A DNA stretch of 64,000 nt from Tenuifilum sp. 4138str (GCF_041102575.1 NZ_JBGCUE010000006.1:122836-186835); one strand, 5' to 3'; positions 47,463 to 56,933 are shown, counted from the first letter of the stretch. Notes: generated from the letters alone by a model not told the origin. A program made the numbers and translations.

Positions 47463-48656
47463 ATGGAAAAGGTATCAGCCAGAATAGCAGCTCTTGAGGA
47501 GTCGCAAACCATTGCAATGTCGAAAAAGTCGCGCGAACTTGCTGCACAGGGTATCGATGTAATAAGCCTTAGCGTAGGCGAACCCGATTTCTTTACCCCC
47601 GACTTTGTAAAGGAAGCTGCCAAGAAAGCCATCGACCAGAACTTTTCGTTTTATACACCAGTTGCGGGTTACAAGGATTTAATGGAAGCAATTTGTGGAA
47701 AGCTTAAACGCGAAAACAACCTCGAGTATCAGCCCGACCAGGTTGTGGTTTCGGGTGGAGCTAAGCATAGCCTTTCAAACGTGTTGATGTGTATTGTTGA
47801 TAAGGACGATGAGGTTATTGTTCCTGCCCCATACTGGGTTAGCTATGTTGAGCTGGTTAAGCTTGCTGAGGGGAAAAGCGTGGTGATTGAAACCTCGCTT
47901 GAGAGCGATTTTAAGATTACCCCCAAACAGCTTGAGGCTGCTATTACACCTAAAACCAGAGCCCTACTTTTGTGTTCGCCTTCAAACCCTACGGGTAGTG
48001 TATACACCTACGATGAGTTAAAGGCAATTGCTCAAATTATTGAGAAGCACCCAAATATCATTGTAATTTCCGATGAGATTTATGAACATATCAATTTTAT
48101 TGGCAAACATGAGAGTATTGCTCAGTTTGATTCTATTCGGGATAGAGTAGTTATTATCAATGGCGTTTCAAAGGGGTATGCCATGACCGGTTGGCGCATA
48201 GGATTTTCGGCATCGGCCAAATGGATTGCCAAAGCATGTGAGAAACTTCAGGGTCAGCAAACATCGGGTGTTTGCAGTATTGCCCAACGTGCAGCCATTG
48301 CTGCATTTAACTCCGATGGCGAATACACCCGCCAAATGCGTGAGGCTTTTCGGCGTCGTCGCGATTTGATGTATGAAGGTTTCTCATCAATCCCTGGCTT
48401 CAGGTTGAATAAGCCACAGGGTGCGTTCTACATTTTCCCTGAAATATCGGAACTGCTTGGCAAGCAGTATAACGGTGAAACCATAAAAACCTCCGATGAC
48501 CTTGCCATGTTCCTTCTGAATCATGCCCATGTTGCCGTTGTTCCGGGTTCGGCTTTTGGTTCACCAAAATGCATAAGGCTTTCGTATGCTACATCGGACG
48601 ATAAGCTTAAGGAATCCATTGAGCGTATTAGGAAAGCAGTTGCTTTACTCAAGTAA
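47463..48656 (+). CDS. aspC: Aspartate aminotransferase family protein (class I, PLP-dependent)
   Basis: 397 residues, fold type I aminotransferase of the Ib (Thermus-type) subgroup. Signatures: LSVGEPDFFTPDFVKEAA, FYTPVAGYKDLMEAI, CSPSNPTGSVY, DEIYEHI and the PLP lysine K237 in GVSKGYAMTGWRIGF, with substrate-binding Arg near the C-terminus (CIRLSYA). It probably interconverts aspartate and oxaloacetate. A terminator follows, giving a single-gene unit. Other amino acid specificities cannot be excluded. Confidence 0.92.
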   Translation: MEKVSARIAALEESQTIAMSKKSRELAAQGIDVISLSVGEPDFFTPDFVKEAAKKAIDQNFSFYTPVAGYKDLMEAICGKLKRENNLEYQPDQVVVSGGAKHSLSNVLMCIVDKDDEVIVPAPYWVSYVELVKLAEGKSVVIETSLESDFKITPKQLEAAITPKTRALLLCSPSNPTGSVYTYDELKAIAQIIEKHPNIIVISDEIYEHINFIGKHESIAQFDSIRDRVVIINGVSKGYAMTGWRIGFSASAKWIAKACEKLQGQQTSGVCSIAQRAAIAAFNSDGEYTRQMREAFRRRRDLMYEGFSSIPGFRLNKPQGAFYIFPEISELLGKQYNGETIKTSDDLAMFLLNHAHVAVVPGSAFGSPKCIRLSYATSDDKLKESIERIRKAVALLK

Positions 48657-48680
48657 AGCTATTTCCTTTTAACATTATAT

Positions 48681-48718
48681 AGCATCGAACTACATGGTTA
48701 TTTCGATGCTTTTTTTTA
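48681..48718 (+). terminator. Intrinsic terminator after aspC
   Basis: AGCATCGAA / TTCGATGCT (48681-48689 and 48702-48710), 12-base loop, then a run of eight T. Confidence 0.87.
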
Positions 48719-48745
48719 TTTTAGTTTAGTATTACTTTTTTGAAG

Positions 48746-49780
48746 ATGAAGAATTTTGTAAAGTTTGGGTTGTCTATTGCCTTGGTTGGATTAGCGATTG
48801 GAGTTTTGCTCCTTTTAAGGCTCTATTTTACGTTTCGTGCTACCAATGTAGCAGTCTCAAAGGAGACATTAATATATATTCCCACAGGTTCAAGCTATAA
48901 CGATGTTCTAAATATTCTTGATAATAATAAGGTATTAAAAAGTATCGACAGGTTCAAAAGGGTGGCACAATACTACGATTACGAAAACTCTGTTAAACCC
49001 GGATGCTATGCTTTTAAGCCCGGTATGAGTAATTCCTCCATGGTAAAAATGCTTAAGTATGGACATCAAAAACCAGTAAAGGTTACCTTTACTGGAATGC
49101 GAACCTGGCAACAGCTAGCACAACGCATTTCTTCACAGATTGAAGCCGATTCGGTTTCGCTTATTAATCTGTTTACTTCCGATTCAGTAGCGTTTAATCG
49201 GGGTTTCACTCCTAGCACTTTTATGGCAATGTTTATTCCTAATACATACGAATTCTACTGGAATACCCATGCATTAGGATTTATCAATAGGATGTACAAG
49301 GAGTATAACCGTTTTTGGAACGAGAGCCGGATTCATAAAGCCGATGGAATTGGATTATCGCCGGTTGAGGTAGCAATTTTGGCATCAATTGTTGAGGAAG
49401 AAACCAATGTTAAATCGGAGATGCCAATAATTGCTGGGGTTTATTTAAACCGATTACGGAAGGGAATACCCCTTCAGGCTGACCCAACGGTTAAGTTTGC
49501 CATTGGCGATTTTACAATCCGAAGGGTTTTAACTCGCCATTTAGCCGTTGACTCTCCCTTTAATACCTATAAACACAGGGGATTACCTCCTGGCCCTATT
49601 CGGATACCTTCAGTTATTGCTATTGATGCTGTGCTAAACGCGCAAAAACATAGCTATCTTTACTTCTGCGCTTCGCCCGATTTTTCTGGACGTCATCTTT
49701 TTGCCAAAACATTGGCAGAACATAATAGAAACGCAGCGAAATACCGAAAGGCGCTTAACATGGAACGAATTTATCGTTAA
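48746..49780 (+). CDS. mltG: Endolytic transglycosylase MltG
   Basis: Cleaves nascent peptidoglycan strands in the periplasmic space to end chain elongation. 344 residues from ATG 48746 (a TTG at 48740 is two codons earlier). An N-terminal membrane anchor (FGLSIALVGLAIGVLLLLR) is followed by a LysM-like segment (IPTGSSYNDVLNILDNNKVL) and the YceG domain, with the catalytic-site motif ASIVEEET at 213-220. AGVYLNRLRKGIPLQADPTV and YNTYxxxGLPPGPI (as FNTYKHRGLPPGPIRIPS) are also diagnostic. Followed 12 bases later by the nitroreductase gene. Confidence 0.95.
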   Translation: MKNFVKFGLSIALVGLAIGVLLLLRLYFTFRATNVAVSKETLIYIPTGSSYNDVLNILDNNKVLKSIDRFKRVAQYYDYENSVKPGCYAFKPGMSNSSMVKMLKYGHQKPVKVTFTGMRTWQQLAQRISSQIEADSVSLINLFTSDSVAFNRGFTPSTFMAMFIPNTYEFYWNTHALGFINRMYKEYNRFWNESRIHKADGIGLSPVEVAILASIVEEETNVKSEMPIIAGVYLNRLRKGIPLQADPTVKFAIGDFTIRRVLTRHLAVDSPFNTYKHRGLPPGPIRIPSVIAIDAVLNAQKHSYLYFCASPDFSGRHLFAKTLAEHNRNAAKYRKALNMERIYR

Positions 49781-49792
49781 TAATTATTTGAT

Positions 49793-50422
49793 ATGAAAAC
49801 GTTACCATTCTTAGTGGCAGTTTTGTTATCGTTGGTATCAAACGGACAAAACGATAGCATTACCAAACTACCCGAACCCAGCCGGGTTAAGGGTAAAAAC
49901 ATCATGGAATCCTTTGCTAACCGTGCCTCGGTTAGGGAATTTGATACTCAGGAATTAGACCTTCAGGAAATTGCCGATTTGTTGTGGGCTGCAAACGGTA
50001 TTAACCGTCCTGCCGAGGGCAAACGAACCGCCCCAACAGCCATGAATACTCAGGATATTGATGTTTACCTTGTAAATAGTAAGGGAGCATTTTTGTACGA
50101 TGCCAAGGCTCATGCACTAGTTCTAATCAATAGTGGTGATTACCGTTCAGCAGTTGCCGGTTCGCAGCAAAACTTTGCCAAAGCACCTATTTTTCTTGTA
50201 ATTGTCTCCGATGTTGCCCGCTTTCAGCGAGGCGATGAGAGCCAAAAAATGACTTGGGCTGCCATGGATGCAGCAATTGTCTCACAGAACATTAACCTGT
50301 TCTGTGCCGGTGTTGGCCTAAAAACTCGCCCAAGGGTTTGGATGGAAACCGAAAAACTTAAGGAGATACTTAAGCTCAGGGAAACTCAACGACCAATGAT
50401 GAACAATCCAGTAAGTCGCTAA
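49793..50422 (+). CDS. Exported nitroreductase/SagB-like flavoprotein
   Basis: 209 residues with an N-terminal signal peptide (LPFLVAVLLSLVSNGQ). The mature part is an FMN-dependent nitroreductase fold: the conserved FANRASVREFDTQEL, ADLLWAANGINRP, RTAPTAMNTQDIDVYLV, and GVGLKTRP near the C-terminus. SagB-type relatives act in peptide modification, but no ThiF or peptide gene is nearby. Export of a flavoprotein to the periplasm is the notable feature. Substrate unknown. Confidence 0.85.
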   Translation: MKTLPFLVAVLLSLVSNGQNDSITKLPEPSRVKGKNIMESFANRASVREFDTQELDLQEIADLLWAANGINRPAEGKRTAPTAMNTQDIDVYLVNSKGAFLYDAKAHALVLINSGDYRSAVAGSQQNFAKAPIFLVIVSDVARFQRGDESQKMTWAAMDAAIVSQNINLFCAGVGLKTRPRVWMETEKLKEILKLRETQRPMMNNPVSR

Positions 50423-50458
50423 TGGGTAAAGGTGTTTTCTGATATAGCTTTTAAGAAA

Positions 50459-50490
50459 AAAATGCATCGAAAAAAATTCGATGCATTTTT
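50459..50490. terminator. Bidirectional intrinsic terminator
   Basis: AAAATGCATCGAA / TTCGATGCATTTT (50459-50471 and 50477-50489) with a 5-base loop between the convergent nitroreductase and GNAT genes. The core ATCGAA/TTCGAT resembles the aspC terminator. Confidence 0.87.
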
Positions 50491-50516
50491 ATTCCTCTAT
50501 AGGAATGTATTGGCTT

Positions 50517-50954
50517 TTAAATGCTTATGCTATTCAAATCCCTGATAATGTATACATCGTAATCGCCAAGGTATTGAAAACCGAACTGTTTGTATAGGTT
50601 AATGGCTGCAATATTATTGCGATGAACCTCGAGTTTCACCTGATAGCCTTTGGCTTTGACAAACCTTAGCGATTCGCGGGTAAGCATTTTTCCTATCCCC
50701 CGCCTTTGGAAGTTAGGATGGACGCCAAAATGGTGTAAGTGAATTCTACGGCCATCAAAGGTCATCCAGCTTGTACCAATTACCATTCCATCCGAATTTA
50801 CAGCCACAAGCAGCTTACCTCCAAGGTCAATGCTTTGCTGAATTATTTCCAGGTTGTCGCCACGAGCAGGATTGCCAAGGTTGGTGAGCAGCCAAAGCTC
50901 ACTTAACCCTTCATAATCGCTAGGCTGAAAGTCTCGAATGGTAATACTATCCAT
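50517..50954 (-). CDS. GNAT family N-acetyltransferase
   Basis: 145 residues from ATG 50954, where the GNAT fold begins (SITIRDFQPSDYEGLSELW). The acetyl-CoA binding motif is RRGIGKMLTRESLRFV, followed by KLEVHRNNIAAINLYKQFGFQYLG, as in RimI-type and related acetyltransferases. An extended reading frame back into the NfeD gene is rejected because the added residues do not look like the family. The start lies 4 bases after the stop of the protease gene upstream, so they are probably co-transcribed. Substrate unknown. Confidence 0.88.
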   Translation of the reverse strand: MDSITIRDFQPSDYEGLSELWLLTNLGNPARGDNLEIIQQSIDLGGKLLVAVNSDGMVIGTSWMTFDGRRIHLHHFGVHPNFQRRGIGKMLTRESLRFVKAKGYQVKLEVHRNNIAAINLYKQFGFQYLGDYDVYIIRDLNSISI

Positions 50955-50958
50955 AATT

Positions 50959-52365
50959 CTATACTTTAACAACGTAAAGTTGCCCCGACTCGTCCTTTGA
51001 TACCTTAACCTTGCTCCCCTTTTCGATGTAGCCAAATTCGGCAATGGCATCAAACCAACTATTTCCTATTTGGATTTTACCCGATGGGCGAAGGATAGTA
51101 ATGGCAACACCCTCGGCACCAACCATATTCTTAATTTTTGTATCAATGCCAACAAATCCTTCTTCTTTATTCAGGTTACTTTGTAAGGCCAGATTAGGAA
51201 ATAGGGGAGATGTTAGTAATTTACGGCTTAGCGCTATGCCTCCAATCAACCCAATAAATACAGCCAAAACAACTATACCAAAGGGTTTAAGAATGGTCAT
51301 CAGGTTAAAGTTAACCGGATCGCGGAAAATCTCATTATCAATCATGGCCAAGGTTAATCCTGCTACCATAAGCACTATTCCCGAGATGCCGGTAACACCA
51401 AATCCGGGTATGGCAAAAATCTCAACCATTAGTAGAATAATCCCAACTACAAAGATGATAATCTCCCAGTGTTCAACTAGCCCTTCGAGGTAAAGTGGCG
51501 CAAAGTAAAGGATGGCTGCTATAACTGCCGCAGCGAGTGGAAAGCCAACGCCCGGAGTTTGAAGTTCAAAGTAAATACCGCCAATAATAATCATTATAAG
51601 TATGCCCGATACAAACGGATTGGTTAGAAAACCAATCATGCGATCGAGTAGCGATGGACGAAACTCAGCAATAGTATACGATTTGATTCCTGCTTGCTCC
51701 ATAACCTCGTTTACATTTTCGGCTTTACCTTCGCAGTAGCCATGCTTTATGGCCTCCTCGGCTGTGAATGTAAGAACCTTTCCGGAATCGATAATTCCTT
51801 CAATGTATATTGAGGGATCTACCATGGCCTCAGCTATTCTGGGATCGCGTCGCCATTTTAGTATCGTATCGTTCCCTGAAATGAGTGTATCGTAACCTTT
51901 GGCCTCAGCGGTTGCTCGCATGGTGCTACGCATGAACGATTGAAATTTATCAGGGACAACATTGCCCGATTGGTCTACTACCGTAGCTGCACCAATGCTT
52001 CCGCCTTTTCGCATGTAAATACTATCGCAGGCAATTGAAATCAAAGCACCTGCCGATGCGGCCTGGTTATCAATAAAAACCCATACAGGAATTTTACTGT
52101 TCAGGATTTTGGTTCTAATTGAGTCGGCTACATCAACCATTCCGCCATAGGTGTTCATGTGTATGAGTATGATATCAGCTTTGAGGCTTTGGGCTTCCTC
52201 AAAGCCAACCTTCACCGACCTCCATGCCGCAGGCATGATATTCTCTTTTATATTTATCTTGTAAATCAATTTGCTTGCCGGTAGGCTATCTTGTGCTTGG
52301 GCTGGTATATGCATGCCAGCCAATAGCATCAATATAAAAAGTCTTAGTATTCTTAAGGTTTTCAT
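50959..52365 (-). CDS. NfeD-like ClpP-class membrane serine protease
   Basis: 468 residues. A signal peptide (LRLFILMLLAGMHIPAQAQ) precedes a ClpP-like serine protease domain (~30-220), with Ser104 in NQAASAGALIS and NTYGGMVDVADSI forming the substrate groove. Four or five membrane helices follow (~235-385), and the C-terminal OB-fold NfeD domain (~395-468, with GVAITILRPSGKIQIGN). The family (such as Pyrococcus PH1510) cleaves stomatin C-terminal peptides; no stomatin gene lies beside it here. The classic name from nodulation efficiency is historic. Confidence 0.9.
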   Translation of the reverse strand: MKTLRILRLFILMLLAGMHIPAQAQDSLPASKLIYKINIKENIMPAAWRSVKVGFEEAQSLKADIILIHMNTYGGMVDVADSIRTKILNSKIPVWVFIDNQAASAGALISIACDSIYMRKGGSIGAATVVDQSGNVVPDKFQSFMRSTMRATAEAKGYDTLISGNDTILKWRRDPRIAEAMVDPSIYIEGIIDSGKVLTFTAEEAIKHGYCEGKAENVNEVMEQAGIKSYTIAEFRPSLLDRMIGFLTNPFVSGILIMIIIGGIYFELQTPGVGFPLAAAVIAAILYFAPLYLEGLVEHWEIIIFVVGIILLMVEIFAIPGFGVTGISGIVLMVAGLTLAMIDNEIFRDPVNFNLMTILKPFGIVVLAVFIGLIGGIALSRKLLTSPLFPNLALQSNLNKEEGFVGIDTKIKNMVGAEGVAITILRPSGKIQIGNSWFDAIAEFGYIEKGSKVKVSKDESGQLYVVKV

Positions 52366-52404
52366 GGTATGGTTTTATATTGGTAAAATTATAAAAAATT
52401 GATG

Positions 52405-53160
52405 TTAGTTTAGTTTGGCCGATAGGGTTTGAAAAAGTTTTATTGCCTTAAATTTCTCGTCATCAAGGGTGTACGATATGTTTTGTTTCAAGTAGGTTAT
52501 AGCAGCTTCACGACTTATTGAGAGGGGGCTAAATTCGTCGACCGCTTTTTCAATTGAGTTTACACCAAGTTTAAGTCCCTTGTTAAGTTCCTCAATAAGT
52601 TCCTTAGGTAAACGTTTTGTTGTTGCCCATACAGCAAAAACAAAGGGTAAACCATATGCATTGAACCACTCATTCGATAAATCCACTACATATGCAAAGT
52701 GATTTTCAGCATCAAAAACTCTATCACCAATTAAAACGATAGCCTCGTATTCTTTGAGTAATTTGTAATTATCTGAAGGTTTTAAGGGAATAAAGTCTGG
52801 TGTAATATTCCACACATTCTGACATAAAATTTTGACAAGGATTACCGAAGTGCGCGACTGGTAATCGAGGTATATTCTTTTAATATCGTTTATATTACTA
52901 TTACTCATAAGTGCCACTGAACGTACTTTTCCAATAGAGCCAATGCAATAATTGCTTACAATATCAAACGAACTAAAATCGCTCAATGCACCAACAGGCA
53001 GTAAACTCAAATCAACCTGGTTGCTGGAAAGTTTTCGGGCGCATTCTGCCGGGTAATCGTATAAAAGTTCAATTTTGTTGAATACCGGTGAATGCTTTAA
53101 TCCATAAGCAAAAGGCGCTGTATTTAAATACGATATGGCCGATACCTTATACTTTTTCAT
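52405..53160 (-). CDS. mqnA: Menaquinone biosynthesis protein MqnA (chorismate dehydratase)
   Basis: First step of the futalosine route to menaquinone: chorismate to 3-enolpyruvylbenzoate. 251 residues with a periplasmic-binding-protein-like fold without signal peptide. The start VSAISYLNTAPFAYGL is diagnostic, as is DLSLLPVGAL and the IGSIGKVRSVALMS segment; LDYQSRTSVILVKIL is also family-like. No other mqn genes are adjacent. MqnD is a relative, but the N-terminal SYLNTAPF motif favours MqnA. Confidence 0.9.
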   Translation of the reverse strand: MKKYKVSAISYLNTAPFAYGLKHSPVFNKIELLYDYPAECARKLSSNQVDLSLLPVGALSDFSSFDIVSNYCIGSIGKVRSVALMSNSNINDIKRIYLDYQSRTSVILVKILCQNVWNITPDFIPLKPSDNYKLLKEYEAIVLIGDRVFDAENHFAYVVDLSNEWFNAYGLPFVFAVWATTKRLPKELIEELNKGLKLGVNSIEKAVDEFSPLSISREAAITYLKQNISYTLDDEKFKAIKLFQTLSAKLN

Positions 53161-53258
53161 GGCAAAATATTAGTTTGCTAAGGTAGCAATTTTGAAAAGT
53201 TATTGTTCATTGCTAAAAAACCTGCTTACATAAACCTTTAACATTGAGTTATGTTTAG

Positions 53259-53266
53259 TAAATTTG
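53259..53266 (+). promoter_or_regulatory. Possible -7 box for purB
   Basis: TAAATTTG fits TAnnTTTG, 17 bases before the ATG at 53284. It overlaps an earlier in-frame ATG (53251), which supports the later start. Confidence 0.5.
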
Positions 53267-53283
53267 GGCAAATTTTGAAAAAC

Positions 53284-54630
53284 ATGTTGAATCATAGTTT
53301 GCATTCCATTTCTCCAATCGATGGCCGTTATGCAAAAAAAACAGAATCGCTGTCGGGTTACTTTTCCGAGTTTGCCCTAATTAAGTATAGGGTTTGGGTT
53401 GAACTTGAATATTTTATTGCCCTTTGTGAAATTCCTTTGCCTCAACTCCAGGGGTTTGATAAATCAAAATTCACCATACTCCGCGAAATCTACAAAAGCT
53501 TTGGTGAATCCGATGCGCTTAGGGTTAAGGAAATAGAAAAGGTTACCAACCACGATGTAAAGGCAGTAGAATACTTTCTGCGAGAGAGGTTCGATGCCTA
53601 TGGTTTAGAGTCGTATAAGGAATTTATACACTTTGGTTTAACATCGCAGGATGTAAATAACACTGCATTCCCTGCAATGCTCCGCGATTCCCTTAAGGCT
53701 GAATATCTCCCATTGCTTGAAAAGTTATTGGCAAAGCTTAAAGAGCTGAGTACCCAGTGGGCCGATATTCCCATGCTAGCCCATACTCACGGTCAACCAG
53801 CATCGCCAACTCGATTGGGCAAAGAGTTTCGGGTTTTTGTGGAACGCATTGAGGTTCAGCTAGAGCAGCTCGAGCACATACCGTACTCGGCAAAATTTGG
53901 GGGAGCAACTGGAAATTTCAATGCACATATTGCAGCCTATCCAAGTATTGACTGGGTAGGATTTGCAAATCAATTTGTGAACTACAAGTTGGGATTGCAC
54001 CGGAGCCAAACTACAACCCAAATAGAACATTACGATAACCTTGCCGCCATGTTCGATTGCTTGCGGCGTATCAACAGCATTCTTATTGATTTTAGCCGCG
54101 ATGTTTGGATGTACATCTCCATGGAATACTTCAAGCAAAAAATTAAGGAAGGCGAGGTGGGCTCATCGGCCATGCCCCATAAGGTAAATCCGATAGACTT
54201 TGAGAATGCCGAAGGCAATTTAGGATTGGCGAATGCTTTATTTGACCATATGGCCAATAAGCTTCCAATCTCACGCCTTCAGCGCGATTTAACCGATTCA
54301 ACCGTTATCAGGAACATTGGTGTTCCCATTGCACATTCCTTTATCGCATTAAAATCAATACTTAATGGACTTGACAAGCTAATTGTCAATATTGATGCTA
54401 TTAATGCTGACTTACAGAGTAACTGGATGGTAATTGCTGAGGGAATTCAAACAATTCTTCGCCGCGAAGGTTACCCAAACCCTTACGATGCTTTAAAACT
54501 GCTTACCCGAACAAACCAGCAGGTTACATCTGAGACCTTTACAAGCTTTGTTAATAGCCTGAACGTAAAAGATTCGGTTAAAAGGGAGCTATTAGAGCTG
54601 ACTCCTTTCACTTACCTTGGTATTAAATAG
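53284..54630 (+). CDS. purB: Adenylosuccinate lyase
   Basis: Purine synthesis enzyme that eliminates fumarate from SAICAR and adenylosuccinate. 448 residues from ATG 53284, just before the family start HSLHSISPIDGRYAKKTESL. The fumarase-superfamily signature SSAMPHKVNPIDFENAEGN is present, together with LTSQDVNNTAFP and HTHGQPASPTRLGKE. It resembles the E. coli-type PurB in length. A longer ATG at 53251 overlaps the promoter box and adds non-conserved residues. Confidence 0.95.
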   Translation: MLNHSLHSISPIDGRYAKKTESLSGYFSEFALIKYRVWVELEYFIALCEIPLPQLQGFDKSKFTILREIYKSFGESDALRVKEIEKVTNHDVKAVEYFLRERFDAYGLESYKEFIHFGLTSQDVNNTAFPAMLRDSLKAEYLPLLEKLLAKLKELSTQWADIPMLAHTHGQPASPTRLGKEFRVFVERIEVQLEQLEHIPYSAKFGGATGNFNAHIAAYPSIDWVGFANQFVNYKLGLHRSQTTTQIEHYDNLAAMFDCLRRINSILIDFSRDVWMYISMEYFKQKIKEGEVGSSAMPHKVNPIDFENAEGNLGLANALFDHMANKLPISRLQRDLTDSTVIRNIGVPIAHSFIALKSILNGLDKLIVNIDAINADLQSNWMVIAEGIQTILRREGYPNPYDALKLLTRTNQQVTSETFTSFVNSLNVKDSVKRELLELTPFTYLGIK

Positions 54631-54684
54631 TTTTAATTATCGACAATAAAATCTATTCAAACTAATCTCACTAAATAAATAGGT

Positions 54685-54692
54685 TACTTTTG
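54685..54692 (+). promoter_or_regulatory. -7 box for the msbA-like gene
   Basis: TACTTTTG matches TAnnTTTG, 21 bases before ATG 54714. Confidence 0.55.
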
Positions 54693-54713
54693 CAATCATT
54701 ATAAACACTTGCT

Positions 54714-56531
54714 ATGAAGAAATTTATCCGAATACTCAAATACCTTTATCCATTCAAATGGTATGTTGTGATTAATGTTTTTAGCAATGTGCTAGCAGCA
54801 GTCTTTTCATTGTTCTCATTGGCTATGCTAATACCCTTTTTACAGCTTCTTTTTGGAACAGTTCCTCTTGTTGAGGTAAAACCAGAGTTTGTGATTTCCG
54901 CAAAGGGCCTTGCTCAATACCTTAACTACTACTTAAGTGAAATAATTAAAACCCACGACAGAGCATCGGCGTTACTATTTGTTATTGTATTGGTTTTAGT
55001 AGCCTCGTTCCTTAAGAACCTCTTTACTTACCTTTCATTATACTATTTGGCTCCCATCAGAACTGGTGTATTACAAAACATGCGAAACCTACTTTACCGC
55101 AAGGTTGTCGATTTACCTCTTGGATACTTCACCGAGGAAAAGAAGGGAGATATTATCAGCAAGATGACAAACGATGTAAACGAAATAGAGATTTCAATCA
55201 TTCGTTCATTGGAGATGTTCTTCCGCGATCCAATCATAATAATCATACACCTGATCGGTCTTATCTACATTAGCCCACAGCTAACCCTTTTTGTTCTACT
55301 CATTTTACCTCTTACCGGAGGTGTAATTGGAAGGGTGGGTAAGAACCTTCGGAAAACTTCATTTAAAGGACAAACCAAGATGGGCATTATCCTTACCATG
55401 ATTGAGGAAACCATAGGCGGATTAAGAGTGATAAAAGCTTTTAATGCCGAAAACAAAGTGATATCGCGTTTCGAAAGCATGAATAGCTTTTACTCCTTGC
55501 TGATGAAAAAGATGTGGCGTAGGCGCGATTTGGCTTCACCTCTCAGCGAATTCCTTGGTACCGTTGTGGTTGTTCTTGTTCTGTGGTATGGAGGTAATCT
55601 AATATTTGCGGGCAAGGGCAATTTAGGCCCTGAGGCATTAATTGCTTACATTGGAATATTTTACATGATTATTAACCCTGCCAAGTCGTTTTCAAATGCA
55701 TACTATAACGTACTTAAGGGTCTTGCTTCAGCTGATAGGGTCGATACCATTCTAAATGCCGAAAATCCGATCAAGGTTAGTGCTGGTGCTAAAACCATTG
55801 AATCGTTTAATCATGATATTGAATTCCGCAATGTAAGCTTTAAGTACCAGGACGATTGGGTTCTTAAAAACATTAACCTTACTATAAAAAAAGGTATGAC
55901 TGTTGCCCTTGTAGGGCAATCGGGTTCGGGTAAGAGTACCATGGTCGACCTTATACCCCGTTTTTGGGATGTTACTGAGGGTGAAATTCTAATTGATGGT
56001 GTAAATATCAAGGATTACGACATAGCCAGTTTGAGGAATCTGATGGGTAATGTTAATCAGGATCCAATTCTGTTCAACGATACCTTTTATAATAATATAG
56101 CGTTCGGAGTTGATGGAGCCAAAATGGAAGATGTGGTAAATGCGGCTAAAATTGCAAATGCTCACGATTTTATTATTGCCACCCCCAATGGATACCATAC
56201 CAATGTAGGCGATAGGGGAAGTAAACTTTCCGGTGGACAGCGCCAAAGGGTTAGCATAGCCAGAGCAATTCTGAAAAATCCACCTATCATGATACTCGAT
56301 GAGGCAACCAGTGCTCTTGACACCGAGTCGGAAAGGTTGGTTCAGGATGCCATTGATAACCTCATGAAACACCGTACCTCCATTGTTATTGCACACAGGC
56401 TTTCTACTATCCGCAAGGCCGACTTAATTTGTGTCCTTCATGAAGGCGAAATTGTTGAGCGCGGAAAACACGACGAACTGCTTGAACTTAACGGTTACTA
56501 TGCTAGGCTTCACAGTATGCAGTTACTGTAA
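54714..56531 (+). CDS. ABC exporter, MsbA/lipid-flippase-like
   Basis: 605-residue half-transporter with an N-terminal six-helix membrane domain (~15-330) and a C-terminal ATPase. Walker A is GQSGSGKST (401-409), the signature LSGGQ (495-499), Walker B IMILDE with Glu520, and the D-loop SALD. Order, length and the helix-coupling region (GLRVIKAFNAEN) are those of MsbA-type lipid or drug exporters. MsbA flips lipid A core; this fits an organism with lpxB, but substrate is not proven. Single-gene unit with promoter and terminator. Confidence 0.9.
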   Translation: MKKFIRILKYLYPFKWYVVINVFSNVLAAVFSLFSLAMLIPFLQLLFGTVPLVEVKPEFVISAKGLAQYLNYYLSEIIKTHDRASALLFVIVLVLVASFLKNLFTYLSLYYLAPIRTGVLQNMRNLLYRKVVDLPLGYFTEEKKGDIISKMTNDVNEIEISIIRSLEMFFRDPIIIIIHLIGLIYISPQLTLFVLLILPLTGGVIGRVGKNLRKTSFKGQTKMGIILTMIEETIGGLRVIKAFNAENKVISRFESMNSFYSLLMKKMWRRRDLASPLSEFLGTVVVVLVLWYGGNLIFAGKGNLGPEALIAYIGIFYMIINPAKSFSNAYYNVLKGLASADRVDTILNAENPIKVSAGAKTIESFNHDIEFRNVSFKYQDDWVLKNINLTIKKGMTVALVGQSGSGKSTMVDLIPRFWDVTEGEILIDGVNIKDYDIASLRNLMGNVNQDPILFNDTFYNNIAFGVDGAKMEDVVNAAKIANAHDFIIATPNGYHTNVGDRGSKLSGGQRQRVSIARAILKNPPIMILDEATSALDTESERLVQDAIDNLMKHRTSIVIAHRLSTIRKADLICVLHEGEIVERGKHDELLELNGYYARLHSMQLL

Positions 56532-56554
56532 AGTTACTGGACATTAGCTATTTT

Positions 56555-56581
56555 GCCGTTCTATTCAGGAACGGCTTTTTT
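56555..56581 (+). terminator. Intrinsic terminator after the msbA-like gene
   Basis: GCCGTTC / GAACGGC (56555-56561 and 56569-56575), 7-base loop, followed by seven T. Confidence 0.85.
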
Positions 56582-56668
56582 ATGTTGATTTTTTTTGAGC
56601 GGAATGAATTGAACAATTTGGCAGAGCCGTTCTCGGTTCGAACCCTTCGGCCCGGTATGAATAAAAAA

Positions 56669-56691
56669 AGTAGGAACACAACATTCCTACT
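56669..56691 (-). terminator. Repeat copy 1 of the tRNA-Ser terminator hairpin
   Basis: AGTAGGAA / TTCCTACT with loop cacaaca, followed on the minus strand by seven T. Distal copy, part of the tandem repeat. Confidence 0.7.
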
Positions 56692-56788
56692 TTGTGGCGG
56701 AGAGAGGGGGATTACTCGCAATGCTCGTGAACTCGAACGGCAGAGCCGTTCTCGGTTCGAACCCTTCAACCCGGTATGAATAAAAAAA

Positions 56789-56811
56789 AGTAGGAACACA
56801 ACATTCCTACT
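56789..56811 (-). terminator. Repeat copy 2 of the tRNA-Ser terminator hairpin
   Basis: Same hairpin as copy 1, with one more base in the T-run. Part of the tandem repeat. Confidence 0.7.
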
Positions 56812-56899
56812 TTGTGGCGGAGAGAGAGGGATAACTCGCATTGCTCGTGAGCTCGAACGGCAGAGCCGTTCTCGGTTCGAACCCTTCAACCCGGTATGA

Positions 56900-56930
56900 A
56901 TAAAAAAAGTAGGAACACAACATTCCTACT
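56900..56930 (-). terminator. Intrinsic terminator of tRNA-Ser(CGA)
   Basis: Hairpin AGTAGGAA / TTCCTACT (56908-56915 and 56923-56930) just after the CCA end, followed on the minus strand by a run of seven T. Confidence 0.87.
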
Positions 56931-56933
56931 TTG

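Noticed and set aside
50955..51053. N-terminal extension of the GNAT protein into the NfeD gene
   Set aside because: No family resemblance; ATG 50954 begins the fold.
56548..56889. Open frames on both strands across the repeat, with an internally duplicated ~40-residue peptide
   Set aside because: They merely translate the 119-120 base repeat and tRNA pieces; no start signal, no family resemblance.
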